Of a stretch of DNA of 34,204 nt, positions 8,012-16,682 are shown one piece after another. Source of the stretch: Candidatus Borrarchaeum yapensis (GTDB taxonomy: Archaea > Asgardarchaeota > Sifarchaeia > Borrarchaeales > Borrarchaeaceae). Every line of letters begins with the position of its first letter. Position 1 is the stretch's first letter. A program made the position numbers and the translations under genes. The stretch spans positions 1-34,204 of the forward strand of contig JAEOSF010000041.1 in the NCBI GenBank assembly GCA_016840515.1, read 5' to 3'. A model generated the notes under the pieces. That model made no database searches. It saw only the letters and a program-made list of their open reading frames with translations, and had not been told where the DNA came from.

Positions 8012-8695
8012 TTATTGTATTTCTTCTGAGTTAGTGAATATAATACCTTCAGCAGTCATTTCTTTTAATGCGTTTGATACACTACCTTCAGGAGCTCCAA
8101 CGGGCTTAGTGAGGTCGATAACAAACACGACATCAAAACCTAGTTTTTTTCCGTCTATTGCACTGAAGAAAACACAGTAATCTAGCGCGAGACCACATAA
8201 AAATATTCGTTCAATACCTTTAGCATGTAAGTGTTCTGAAAGACCCGTTGTAGTTTTTTTATCGTTTTCTATAAAAGCTGAATAACTGTCAATCTCTGGG
8301 TTAGTTCCTTTTTGCCACCACATCATCCCGCTGTATCCCATTAAGTCGGGATGAAAATCTGCTCCATGAGTATCACGAATACAATGATCTGGCCAGAGAA
8401 TTGGACCGATTCCCTCTGTAGAATACGGTTCATATGGTTCCTTTCCTTCGTGGGCACTTGCAAACGATTGATGATCAGGAGGATGCCAATCTTGAGTATA
8501 AACAATGAAATTTCCAGCATCAAAGAATTTTTTAGATAACTCATTGATACCTGGTACAATTAGATCTCCTTCTGCAACAGGTAGCGCACCTGAAGGCATA
8601 AAATCGTTTTGCATATCAACTATGATTAATGCATCGTTTGGTTGAATTTCTATATCCTTCTTTATTTTTACATCAGAAATTTGCATCTGCATCAT
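8012..8695 (-). CDS. pncA: nicotinamidase (isochorismatase-like hydrolase)
   Basis: Hydrolyses nicotinamide to nicotinate for NAD salvage. The catalytic triad is visible: Asp27 in IIVDMQNDFM, Lys129 in WWQKG and Cys174 in LALDYCV. TQDWHPPDH at about 67-75 carries the Asp and His metal ligands. The length (227 aa) fits the family. Two neighbouring ATGs at the start make the exact first residue uncertain by one or two codons. Other isochorismatase-like amidases share the triad, but the TQDWHP metal motif favours nicotinamidase. Confidence 0.85.
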   Translation of the reverse strand: MMQMQISDVKIKKDIEIQPNDALIIVDMQNDFMPSGALPVAEGDLIVPGINELSKKFFDAGNFIVYTQDWHPPDHQSFASAHEGKEPYEPYSTEGIGPILWPDHCIRDTHGADFHPDLMGYSGMMWWQKGTNPEIDSYSAFIENDKKTTTGLSEHLHAKGIERIFLCGLALDYCVFFSAIDGKKLGFDVVFVIDLTKPVGAPEGSVSNALKEMTAEGIIFTNSEEIQ

Positions 8696-9040
8696 CCTTG
8701 AATTTATTTTACGGTTTTATTAAGAACAATTATTTAGTCCTTTTGGTGATCCAAATCATTATATTATATTTTAGAAAAATCCAGTACAATATGAATTCGT
8801 GTAAATATTAAAATAGGAGGAGCAGGCTCAATTGTCGACATATAACCTGTTTCTTTAAGTGAAGTCTAAATCTTCTCGCGGAAGATTTTCTGAGAAATCA
8901 TATAAATAATAGTTCCAAGAATAATGTGAGATTGATCTAAGCTATAGATTTGATAAGAAGATTTCATTCGATCAGAGGAATACGATCTTAGAGATATGGT
9001 AGTTACAGTATACTACTTAATGATTATAAGAGGCGAGAAT
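8696..9040. other. divergent intergenic region with hairpin and TATA-like elements
   Basis: This holds the promoter areas of nicotinamidase (minus) and the longin-like gene (plus). An AT-rich, TATA-like stretch near 8757-8772 could serve the minus gene. CATATAAATAATAG near 8898-8911 could serve the plus gene, although its distance to the ATG would mean a long leader. A perfect 8-bp inverted repeat lies just upstream of it. No RNA gene or convincing small reading frame was seen. Confidence 0.4.
8868..8888. repeat. perfect 8-bp inverted repeat, operator or hairpin candidate
   Basis: AAATCTTC (8868-8875) and GAAGATTT (8881-8888) with a 5-nt TCGCG spacer, about 10 nt upstream of a TATA-like element facing the longin-like gene. 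The position suits a regulator-binding site; it could equally form an RNA hairpin. Confidence 0.45.
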
Positions 9041-9484
9041 ATGACACAACTAATTGCAATACTTCAAGAAGGAGGCATATGTGTATTCAATCGATCTTAT
9101 TGGCAATTGGAAACTAATCCAGAACTCCTTGGCAGCTTTATTTCAGCAATTTCAGAATTTGTTAGATGCTCTTTTGGATTGGTTCTTGAGGAATTTAAAT
9201 GTCAAGGATATAGGACATTCATTTTTCCATTTAAGAATAATCATTTAGTAGTAATTACTGTTGACGATCAAAACGTGCCTTATGAGTTTTTGAAAATCAA
9301 AACACTGCTGTTAGCTCAGCAAATTTGGGAAAAATTCTCTGCAAAATTTGCTGGAATCAAAGGCGATTTAGTAGAAATTGCACTTCTAGAGCAACTAAAT
9401 GCTGAAATCGATGAAATTGTTGGTATGAGCGGGATTACTTTAAAACCTGCTAGAGAAAAGCTCATTGAAGACTTACTTACGTGA
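9041..9484 (+). CDS. small longin/roadblock-like domain protein
   Basis: A 147-residue soluble protein. Its first 110 residues follow the longin/roadblock pattern: a beta strand (LIAILQEGGICVFNRSY), a helix with SFISAISEFVRC near residue 36, then strands around FGLVLEEFKCQGYRTFIFPF and HLVVITVDD. A long helix (LLLAQQIWEKFSAKFAG) follows. Such domains act as platforms for small GTPases and in vesicle-tethering complexes of eukaryotes, and are abundant in Asgard archaea. The C-terminal 35 residues form a separate acidic helix. I chose the ATG at 9041 because AGAGGCGAG precedes it; an upstream ATG at 8996 lacks a ribosome-binding site. No GTPase gene is adjacent. The fold call is from pattern reading and needs structure prediction. 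Confidence 0.6.
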   Translation: MTQLIAILQEGGICVFNRSYWQLETNPELLGSFISAISEFVRCSFGLVLEEFKCQGYRTFIFPFKNNHLVVITVDDQNVPYEFLKIKTLLLAQQIWEKFSAKFAGIKGDLVEIALLEQLNAEIDEIVGMSGITLKPAREKLIEDLLT

Positions 9485-9888
9485 AGTAAACGTCTGCTGC
9501 CATTAAAAAACGGCATCAAGAATTTTTAAAGACAATATGAGATGAAAAATAAGATATATTTTTCGATAAAGGCTTCTTATCATTAAAACACTTCCTTTCC
9601 AAAGAAAAATAGTACAGTTTTTGCTGTATGCAAGTTCTGAAATCCTTTTATATGACAATTTCATGTAAATTTCTCCGAACGAAAGGGCGACAAATTGACT
9701 ATTTTTTTATGTACTATACTGTTCATTTCAGTTAAACATAAATTAAACTTAATGTCAGAATTTTTTTGGAATGTAAAGGACTCAAAATGATATATAGTTT
9801 TTTTATAGAAGATATCAATTTAAAAAGATAAATATAGGGATCTATCAGATATATTCTGAAGATAATAGATAGGGCATAGTTCAACAAA
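9485..9888. other. 404-nt AT-rich upstream region of the AAA-SMC-ScpAB operon
   Basis: No gene recognised. The region is strongly AT-rich, with T-runs soon after the longin-like gene that could end its transcript. TATA-like stretches occur near 9789-9797 and 9825-9837. A short inverted repeat, TCAGA-N5-TCTGA at 9845-9859, lies about 30-45 nt before the AAA start. It most likely holds the operon promoter and possibly a regulator site. Confidence 0.4.
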
Positions 9889-11142
9889 TTGATTCTTGGG
9901 GTGTACAAACTGACAGAAAGCCAAACATTAAAAGAGGGATTCCGAGTATATCTACCAGAAGAGGAGATACTTACAGATGCTATCGATGAAATTATTGGTC
10001 TTGAAGAAGCAAAGAAGCAACTTATAAGCATTATCAAAACCATTCACAAAGATAATGTAGAACAACTAAAGGAATGGGAGATAAAAGCAGGAGGAACTGT
10101 GCTTATCGTTGGTTTACCTGGTATGGGCAAAACTTCACTTGTAAAAGCACTAGCAAAAAAGGAAAAACTACCTCTTGTTGAGATGAATTTAGCGGATCTA
10201 CTCATTACATTTCCAAATCCAACTGACATCAAACTGATTTTAAATAGACTTCACACCGTTGTAAAAGATGTTGGCCCATGTATCATACTTTTAGACGATT
10301 TCGAACCAACTGATTTATTTACTATGGATGATATTGAAAATATTCGCAGAATCATTTACCAATTCATAAAAGAATTTAGTCTGATTTATGAAAACGATCC
10401 TAGACTTTTAATTGCAGTTATAAGCTACCCGATTAAAGATAAAGGGCTTCTCAACTTTTTCGATTATCATATTGTTATCGATGAATTAGACGAAAATGTG
10501 CGATATAATATATTGAAGAAATATCTTGAAAAAACGAATATTGACTCCTCAATTGATTTTGAAAATCTTCTCCATAATTATTCGTCTGATGAAGTCACAG
10601 GCGGCTTTTCTGGAGAAGATCTTAAAAAAATTGTTCAAGGAGCTGCATATAATGCTATTTATGAAAATAGGAAGGAAATAATTGAAAAAGATCTTGAGGA
10701 GTCATATCAACAGCTAATGAAAACAAGTCATGGAAGTTTACAAACAAATACTAATAAGATACGCAAAAAAAATGATAACGAAGAAAATGTTGGAACTACT
10801 CAGAAATTGGAAGCCCTTGAAATTGAAGTAACACGTTTAAAATGGATGATTAATGCAACTAGTCAAATGATACACAACGCTCTAAGACTTGCATTTTCTG
10901 ATAATCGTGAGTTTGTTATACGATTTTTTGAACGTTTTGAAAAGGATCGTCGTCCATACGCTTTGCATGAGATTGCTCATATTACAGGAATAGATGAAGA
11001 TGCTGTAAAAAAGGTGTTAGCAAAGAAATATTTTGCAATGCTGTTTCCAAAACTAGGAAAAAAAGGAATAGTTACAGCATTTGACAGGGAATTATTAGAA
11101 AAAGTTGCTGATGAATTCACGTTTGTAAATAATAAATCTTGA
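9889..11142 (+). CDS. AAA+ ATPase encoded upstream of SMC
   Basis: A 417-residue classical AAA ATPase. Walker A is GLPGMGKTS (75-83) and Walker B is IILLDDFE (132-139). A sensor-1 region (LLIAVISYP, about 171-179) and a GFSGEDLKKI lid helix near 259 follow, as in Cdc48/proteasomal ATPases. There is no N-terminal Cdc48 or OB domain. After the lid come a charged linker, a short coiled coil (about 310-330) and what looks like a winged helix ending the protein. Only one ATPase module is present. Start is TTG at 9889 or GTG at 9901; neither has a good ribosome-binding site. Its stop is 13 nt before the SMC ATG, so the two are almost certainly co-transcribed. A role in loading or remodelling the SMC complex is inferred from position only. 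Confidence 0.8.
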   Translation: MILGVYKLTESQTLKEGFRVYLPEEEILTDAIDEIIGLEEAKKQLISIIKTIHKDNVEQLKEWEIKAGGTVLIVGLPGMGKTSLVKALAKKEKLPLVEMNLADLLITFPNPTDIKLILNRLHTVVKDVGPCIILLDDFEPTDLFTMDDIENIRRIIYQFIKEFSLIYENDPRLLIAVISYPIKDKGLLNFFDYHIVIDELDENVRYNILKKYLEKTNIDSSIDFENLLHNYSSDEVTGGFSGEDLKKIVQGAAYNAIYENRKEIIEKDLEESYQQLMKTSHGSLQTNTNKIRKKNDNEENVGTTQKLEALEIEVTRLKWMINATSQMIHNALRLAFSDNREFVIRFFERFEKDRRPYALHEIAHITGIDEDAVKKVLAKKYFAMLFPKLGKKGIVTAFDRELLEKVADEFTFVNNKS

Positions 11143-11155
11143 ATTGTGGTCTATT

Positions 11156-14100
11156 ATGGTCTATTTAAAAAGCATGACCTTTACGAATTATAAATCCTTT
11201 TATGGTTCACGAGAGATCAGATTCACGAAAGGCTTTACCCTGATACAAGGAGCTAATGGGTCTGGGAAATCAAACATCTTAGACGGCATTTCATTTGTCC
11301 TTGGTGGTCGCGATGAAAGAACCGATAAGGTCCTCGAAGTAATCACTCGTCGGGCTGGAAAATATTTAACAAACTCAGCTGAAGTAAAAATCACGTTCGA
11401 TAACAGTGACAGAAGGATCCCTTTAGACAAAGATGAAATTACCGTACAACGTCAAATTCGATTGACACCAAAGGGATCTCACTATAGCGTCTATAAGCTA
11501 GATGATGAGGCTATATCTCTTACAGAAATTCTTGAGTGCCTTGCAAAAGCTGGAATTACAGCAGAAGGTTATAATATCATCAAGCAGGGGAGAATTGTTG
11601 AACGTGCTACAGAAGATCCGGATAGTCGAAGACAATTGCTTGAAAGTATTGCAGGTACGGCAAGATTCGATGCTGAGATAAATGAAATTGAAGCCCGAAT
11701 TCTTAGTATTGATGACAAATTACAACAATTGGACCTTTATCTAGGAGATTCTTATAGAATTCTTGAAGGCTTAGAAAAAGAAAAGAACAGAACATTGGAA
11801 TTTGAGGAGATAGATAAAAGATTAAGAAAGCACAAAGTATTACGATTTAGGCATATGCGACAGCACCATAAGAATGAACATGAGAAACTTAACAAAATAA
11901 AAGAAGAACAAGAACACAAGAAAGAGATCTTAACTAAGAAAATTGAAAAATATGCAGAAAATACGCAGATCCTACAAACACAAAAAGAAGCGCTTGAAGC
12001 AGAAGAAAGGAGAATTGAAAAAAATAAAGCAAAAGCATCAGGAATAATTGAAGGATTTAAATCTGAACTGAATAGATTAAAAAATGAATCTAAAGTTCTT
12101 GATCTTAGAATTTCACAGATAAAAACCCAAAACGAACAGTTAAATTCAGAAATTGAAACGATTAATCAAGAAATTGAAAAGTTACATAAGCTTTTCGAAA
12201 AGAAAAATGCACAAAAGAGTGATTTAGACTCGGAACTTAATTCTTTAACCGAAAAAACGAAAGAATTTGAAGAGACGTTTGAAACAGCGAAGAAAGAAAA
12301 TGAAACACTTGTTCAAAACCAATTAGAGATAAAGAAAAAGAAAGATGCACTGAATTATTCAATTAAAATCCTAAACAATGAACTAGGAAATCTTGCTAAA
12401 ATAATTGATGAAAAGACACGTCAAAAGGAAAAAGCCTTTAAGACACTAAATAATAAAAAAATAGAATTAGAAAAGAGTAAACAAGAAATTATTACACTTG
12501 AAGAGAGATTTGATAATGAATCTAAAGAATTAGGTCAAATCAGTAAAAAAATAGAGCCTTTGAACCAAGAAGTTGAAAATATTCAGGTAGAAATCGCAAC
12601 AATTCAAACAAAGTACAATGAACTCAAAGAAGAACGTAATACACTACAGGAATTAATTAAAGAAGGAAAAATCAAATATGATAAGGCGGTAGAAGCAGTT
12701 CTACAAGCACGAAATTCAGGTTACATACAGGGAGTTCTCGGTACCCTCATAGAATTAATTGAAGAAGTTGATACTCAATTCGTAGATATTATTGAGAGTG
12801 CGATCGGCCCAGATAAATTGCAGGCGCTGGTAGTAGAGGATGAAAATCTCACTGAAATTATTGAATTTTTACATAGGGAAAAAATTCCTAGAGTGGTATT
12901 ACTTCCACTCCGAAACTTAAATGGGAATGAAAGTGGCCGATCGCTTCCAGAAGAAACAAAAGATTATCAAAAGATAAAAGATTTAGTTACTTTTAAACCT
13001 GGATACGAGCATTTAAAAGAAAATGTCTTTGGAGACATCTTAGTAATTGAAGACTTACCTACTGCATTACGTTTTAGTGATTTTGGTGCAATAACATTAA
13101 ACAAAGATTTAATTCTAAATGGTGCAATTATCAGTGGTAACATGGACTCGCGGTTTCTTACAACAAAATATAATAAAGAAAAATTAGAGAAATTAAAGCA
13201 AGAACTTTTAGAAACAGAAACAAAACTTGAAGAGATTAAAAATAAGCTAAATATTAAGAAAAAGACTTTTAATGATTTAGAAAAAAAGAAAAGTACACTA
13301 CAGGGTAACCTAGGTTCAATAAGAGGAAAGAAATCAACACTAACAGAAGTTCAAAATCAAATATTAAATGAAGTTGCTCTTCTTAATGAAGAACTCGAAA
13401 CTATTGACAAAGAAATTGAAACCATTAAAAAAGAAAAAGATGGAAAGGATATTGAACTCAAGAACACTGAGAATAACTTTGAAATGATTCAAGAAGCAGC
13501 ACAAGTTATAGAAGAGGAAATCAAAAAAACACAATTCCAAGAACTTAAGGAATCTCTTGAGAACATTAGAAAAGAACTTCTGAATACGGAACGTAGTATT
13601 CTAACAACTGAAAAAGAAATTGCCAAACTTGAAAATAAGCAAGAAAATACAGAAATGATGAAAGAAACGAAGGAGTTGCAAATCAAAGACAACAGCGAAA
13701 AGATTAATGCAGCAAAAAATGATCAAACTCAACTATCAGACAAAATTAAAGAAATAAACGAACAGATACTGAAACATGAAGAAGAAATATCCATTTTAGA
13801 AGATGAAAGGCTTGCATTAAAGGCCAAGTTAAATAATTTAGTGACACTAATAAAAACTGAAGTAAAAACTGAAGAAAAATTGGTTAACGAAAGAAATGAG
13901 CTAGACAAAAAACTCTATCAGCATCAAATAAATATTTCTTCATCTCAGCAGGAAATAAATCGTATTGATGAGGAGATTAGAAAACTAAATATCCAGGTCC
14001 CAGAAGATGATATTCAGACTCTTGAGGATGTTTTAAAGAATATAGAACAACTTGAAAAGGAAATAGGCAAACTTGGACCTGTAGATCCAAATGCTATTAA

Positions 14101-14692
14101 GAAATATGATATGGAAGCCAAAAGACGCAAAGATCTATTTCAAGAGAAGAAACAAGTAGAAATAGAAAAGAAAGAGATAGTTAAATCGCTTGAAGAGATT
14201 CAAAATCAAAAGAAAATCTTATTCTTGAATACATTTGAAAAAATAAACCTCCACTTTGGTGAGATTTTCAAGGTACTTCACGGAGGCGGATCGGCAAAAC
14301 TTGTTCTCCTAAATAAAAAAGATCCCTTAGCAGGAGGTATAAATATCGAAGTTGACGTAGGGGCTGGTAAAATAAGTAAACTTATTCAGTTGAGCGGTGG
14401 AGAGAAATCAGCAACAGTCATTGCATTAATATTAGCAATTCAAGCCTATGAACCCGCTCCTCTTTATTTATTAGATGAGATAGATATGCATCTCGATGAC
14501 GTTCACAGTGAAAATCTTGGAAAACTTCTAGCAGGATATTCTGAGAATGCACAATATCTCGTAATTACACCGAGAAATGAGTATTTACGCACACATGCAG
14601 ATAGAGTATACAGTCTATGGAAAGAAAAAGGTGTGACACAAGTAGTTTGTCGAAAAGTTGACGATTATAGTTTCTTAGAGGCGTCTGTTTAG
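11156..14692 (+). CDS. smc: chromosome segregation protein SMC
   Basis: The ATPase and coiled-coil core of the condensin-like SMC-ScpAB complex that folds and segregates the chromosome. Walker A (GANGSGKSN) is at residues 32-40. Two long coiled-coil arms flank a globular hinge at roughly residues 520-660, starting near SGYIQGVLGTLIEL. The C-terminal head carries LSGGEKSA and Walker B PLYLLDEIDMHLDD. The length (1178 aa) is normal. I chose the ATG at 11156 because the protein then begins MVYLKSMTFTNYKSF, as SMCs do; an upstream TTG adds only four residues. It sits between the AAA ATPase and ScpA on one strand. Confidence 0.96.
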   Translation: MVYLKSMTFTNYKSFYGSREIRFTKGFTLIQGANGSGKSNILDGISFVLGGRDERTDKVLEVITRRAGKYLTNSAEVKITFDNSDRRIPLDKDEITVQRQIRLTPKGSHYSVYKLDDEAISLTEILECLAKAGITAEGYNIIKQGRIVERATEDPDSRRQLLESIAGTARFDAEINEIEARILSIDDKLQQLDLYLGDSYRILEGLEKEKNRTLEFEEIDKRLRKHKVLRFRHMRQHHKNEHEKLNKIKEEQEHKKEILTKKIEKYAENTQILQTQKEALEAEERRIEKNKAKASGIIEGFKSELNRLKNESKVLDLRISQIKTQNEQLNSEIETINQEIEKLHKLFEKKNAQKSDLDSELNSLTEKTKEFEETFETAKKENETLVQNQLEIKKKKDALNYSIKILNNELGNLAKIIDEKTRQKEKAFKTLNNKKIELEKSKQEIITLEERFDNESKELGQISKKIEPLNQEVENIQVEIATIQTKYNELKEERNTLQELIKEGKIKYDKAVEAVLQARNSGYIQGVLGTLIELIEEVDTQFVDIIESAIGPDKLQALVVEDENLTEIIEFLHREKIPRVVLLPLRNLNGNESGRSLPEETKDYQKIKDLVTFKPGYEHLKENVFGDILVIEDLPTALRFSDFGAITLNKDLILNGAIISGNMDSRFLTTKYNKEKLEKLKQELLETETKLEEIKNKLNIKKKTFNDLEKKKSTLQGNLGSIRGKKSTLTEVQNQILNEVALLNEELETIDKEIETIKKEKDGKDIELKNTENNFEMIQEAAQVIEEEIKKTQFQELKESLENIRKELLNTERSILTTEKEIAKLENKQENTEMMKETKELQIKDNSEKINAAKNDQTQLSDKIKEINEQILKHEEEISILEDERLALKAKLNNLVTLIKTEVKTEEKLVNERNELDKKLYQHQINISSSQQEINRIDEEIRKLNIQVPEDDIQTLEDVLKNIEQLEKEIGKLGPVDPNAIKKYDMEAKRRKDLFQEKKQVEIEKKEIVKSLEEIQNQKKILFLNTFEKINLHFGEIFKVLHGGGSAKLVLLNKKDPLAGGINIEVDVGAGKISKLIQLSGGEKSATVIALILAIQAYEPAPLYLLDEIDMHLDDVHSENLGKLLAGYSENAQYLVITPRNEYLRTHADRVYSLWKEKGVTQVVCRKVDDYSFLEASV

Positions 14693-14703
14693 CGGCGATC
14701 CTT

Positions 14704-15441
14704 ATGGATGATTCTGATATTATAGAAAAAAGCATAGGCGATGACATTGCAAGTATTATTGCCCAAATAGATTTTGACATTTCTTCCGGAAGAAAAAAAC
14801 CAAAAGAAATAGACCTAGCAGAGTTCATTTTAAAATTACGTGAGAGTATTCGATCAGGTAGGCTTGATGATGAGATAATAGGTGCATTATCTACTATCTC
14901 AAAAATTTTAGAAACCAAAATAGATATCTTATTAAATGAACTCTTAGGCAAGAAAGTGAGTCTCAAAGAGCTTTCCTTCTTGCTGGATATTGCAGCCTTA
15001 TTGAGAAGGGATGAAATTGAATTCAAACTCACAAGTATTCTGAGCGTCTTACATCCTATCGGCAGCTTATATCTTCCTATACAAGAACAAGAAATTATAG
15101 ATGCGTATCTAGATCTAATGATGAAAAGAAATCCAACAAAGTATGGAAGTGGAAGTTTAAAAGCTAAAACACTAGAGTTAGATCTAATCGACTTTGAGCC
15201 CAGGAGTATTGAAAAAGATAAAAAGAATCTATTTGAAAAACTAGATAAGTATACCATAGAAACGATTCCGTTCAGCAAAATATTATCGAAACATCCTTCC
15301 TGGCGCGAAGTCCTAAATAAATTAACTGTACTCACTTATCTTGCTCACGAAGGATCCATAGCAATGTGGCAAAAGGATTTTCCAGATGGAGAGATTTTTC
15401 TAGAAACAAAGAAAATAACTAAGAAAGATAAGAGGACTTAA
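14704..15441 (+). CDS. scpA: segregation and condensation protein A (ScpA, kleisin)
   Basis: The kleisin that bridges the two SMC heads. The 245-residue protein is mostly helical. Its C-terminal winged helix, about residues 180-237, contains IPFSKILSKHPSWREVLNKL followed by a beta-hairpin ending FPDGEIFLE. That is the segment that binds the SMC head in kleisins. The N-terminal helical region, which would contact the SMC neck, is more divergent. It lies 11 nt after SMC and 1 nt before ScpB. The position and the C-terminal domain make the call strong even though the N-terminus is weakly recognisable. Confidence 0.85.
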   Translation: MDDSDIIEKSIGDDIASIIAQIDFDISSGRKKPKEIDLAEFILKLRESIRSGRLDDEIIGALSTISKILETKIDILLNELLGKKVSLKELSFLLDIAALLRRDEIEFKLTSILSVLHPIGSLYLPIQEQEIIDAYLDLMMKRNPTKYGSGSLKAKTLELDLIDFEPRSIEKDKKNLFEKLDKYTIETIPFSKILSKHPSWREVLNKLTVLTYLAHEGSIAMWQKDFPDGEIFLETKKITKKDKRT

Positions 15442-15442
15442 A

Positions 15443-15973
15443 ATGAGCCATCTTGAAATGCTAGAGACTTTATTATTTTTAAGAGGAATTGAAGGGATTT
15501 CTGTTAAAGATATTGGATCCCTTACAAGAATAAAGGATTTCGAGTATTCTCTTTTCCTCCTTTCACAGCTTGAAGAAAGAATCAAAGATTTTCCACTTAA
15601 ACTTTATTATAACCCTGTAACGAAACGATTCATGTTGATGATTTCAGACGCAAAAATTGAACCGCTTGAGGAAAAAGAACTGGTAAAGTCATTTTTACCT
15701 AAATCAGTACGTGCAACATTAGCACTCATTGTACTGCATGTAATAAGAAAAGAACAACTTACACCGCAACTATTACGAGAAGAGCGTGGAGAAAAGATAG
15801 ACATAATGTCCCATTTAAATCTACTCGTAAAAAATGACATAATTGAACTTAAAGAAAAGAATAGAGTTTCTGTAATTGAACTTACAAACAGATTCTTAGA
15901 GAGAATTGACACCGAAACAATAGTAAAAAGATTGACAAAACTTGTTAAAAGAGATCAAGAACTAAAGGCGTAA
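15443..15973 (+). CDS. scpB: segregation and condensation protein B (ScpB)
   Basis: A 176-residue protein that should contain two winged-helix domains and dimerise on the kleisin linker. The N-terminal half has LETLLFLRGIEGISVKDIG and LLSQLEERIKDFPLKLYYNP. The second half has RATLALIVLHVIRKEQLT and MSHLNLLVKNDIIELKEK, both typical ScpB helix and wing segments. Start ATG follows the ScpA stop by 1 nt. It is the last gene of the AAA-smc-scpA-scpB cluster, with a T-rich terminator-like sequence shortly after it. Confidence 0.85.
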   Translation: MSHLEMLETLLFLRGIEGISVKDIGSLTRIKDFEYSLFLLSQLEERIKDFPLKLYYNPVTKRFMLMISDAKIEPLEEKELVKSFLPKSVRATLALIVLHVIRKEQLTPQLLREERGEKIDIMSHLNLLVKNDIIELKEKNRVSVIELTNRFLERIDTETIVKRLTKLVKRDQELKA

Positions 15974-16028
15974 AGTGTCTTAAAATTTAATATGGCCAAG
16001 ACGGTCCGGGACCCATTTTATCCCCTCC

Positions 16029-16042
16029 TTATTTTTGTTTTT
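16029..16042 (+). terminator. T-rich terminator-like sequence after scpB
   Basis: TTATTTTTGTTTTT lies about 55 nt after the scpB stop, preceded by a GC-rich near-palindrome (GGTCCGGGACC, 16003-16013). T-rich runs end transcription in archaea, so this likely closes the SMC operon. Confidence 0.5.
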
Positions 16043-16249
16043 AAAAGAAATTAAAAATACAAAATATTTACATAATTTCTCTTTACAACAATAATTTAAA
16101 AGGCCACGGAATTTAAGACATGAACATTCGTTTAAACGTAAAGTCTGTCGCTTATATGAAAAAACAGTTTTTGTTCAGTGGATTATTTACTTCTTATTAC
16201 CACTTGGTACAATTTAAGAAACATTAACGACTTCGTGGTGCTTAAATTA

Positions 16250-16570
16250 ATGACTAAAAAATCGATTATGATTAAGATGACTATCAAGAAGAAAGAAATG
16301 GAACAAAAGATGAAAACACAAACAAAAATTGCTCTTCTTAAAGCTTGGCTAAAAGCAGAGGAACAAATTATCGAGAAATTGATAAAAATGATTCATTTTA
16401 TACTCGGAGAACTTGATGGGATTTATAGTCAGAATGAAAATCTTTTACCTTTTAACGTAAATGATCGGGAATTGCTTTTTAAATTACTTGGAGAATATTT
16501 GCATATTTGTGACAATATGTCAGAAAAAATAGCAACAATTCGGCTCGGAAGCGATTTTTTAGGCACCTGA
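16250..16570 (+). CDS. small helical protein, function unknown
   Basis: The reading frame is open from a GTG at 16178, but the first 24 residues look non-coding-like. ATGs at 16250 or 16298 are likelier starts, the latter after a purine-rich AAGAAGAAAG. The protein is Lys-rich at its N-terminus, with helices around KIALLKAWLKAEEQIIEKL and ELLFKLLGEYLHICDN. No membrane segment, metal site or known motif is visible. It stands alone between the SMC operon and the convergent sucD gene. A four-helix or coiled-coil fold is plausible; function cannot be named. Confidence 0.45.
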   Translation: MTKKSIMIKMTIKKKEMEQKMKTQTKIALLKAWLKAEEQIIEKLIKMIHFILGELDGIYSQNENLLPFNVNDRELLFKLLGEYLHICDNMSEKIATIRLGSDFLGT

Positions 16571-16682
16571 ACTTACATCGTCTTCTATATAGTACTTTTC
16601 CCCTCTAACTGTCATAAAATAATTTGTCGTTCTCAAACCGCCCTTTTCTTTTGGACGACGACATAATGGAGAGTATTTCTCC

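Noticed and set aside
8815..8856. AGGAGGAG ribosome-binding-like sequence upstream of the longin-like gene
   Set aside because: Following possible starts (TTG) give only eight codons before a stop.
14565..15335. 256-codon open frame on the minus strand opposite smc and scpA
   Set aside because: It lies antisense to well-supported genes, and its product is the Ser/Ile/Leu-rich kind produced by reading coding DNA backwards.
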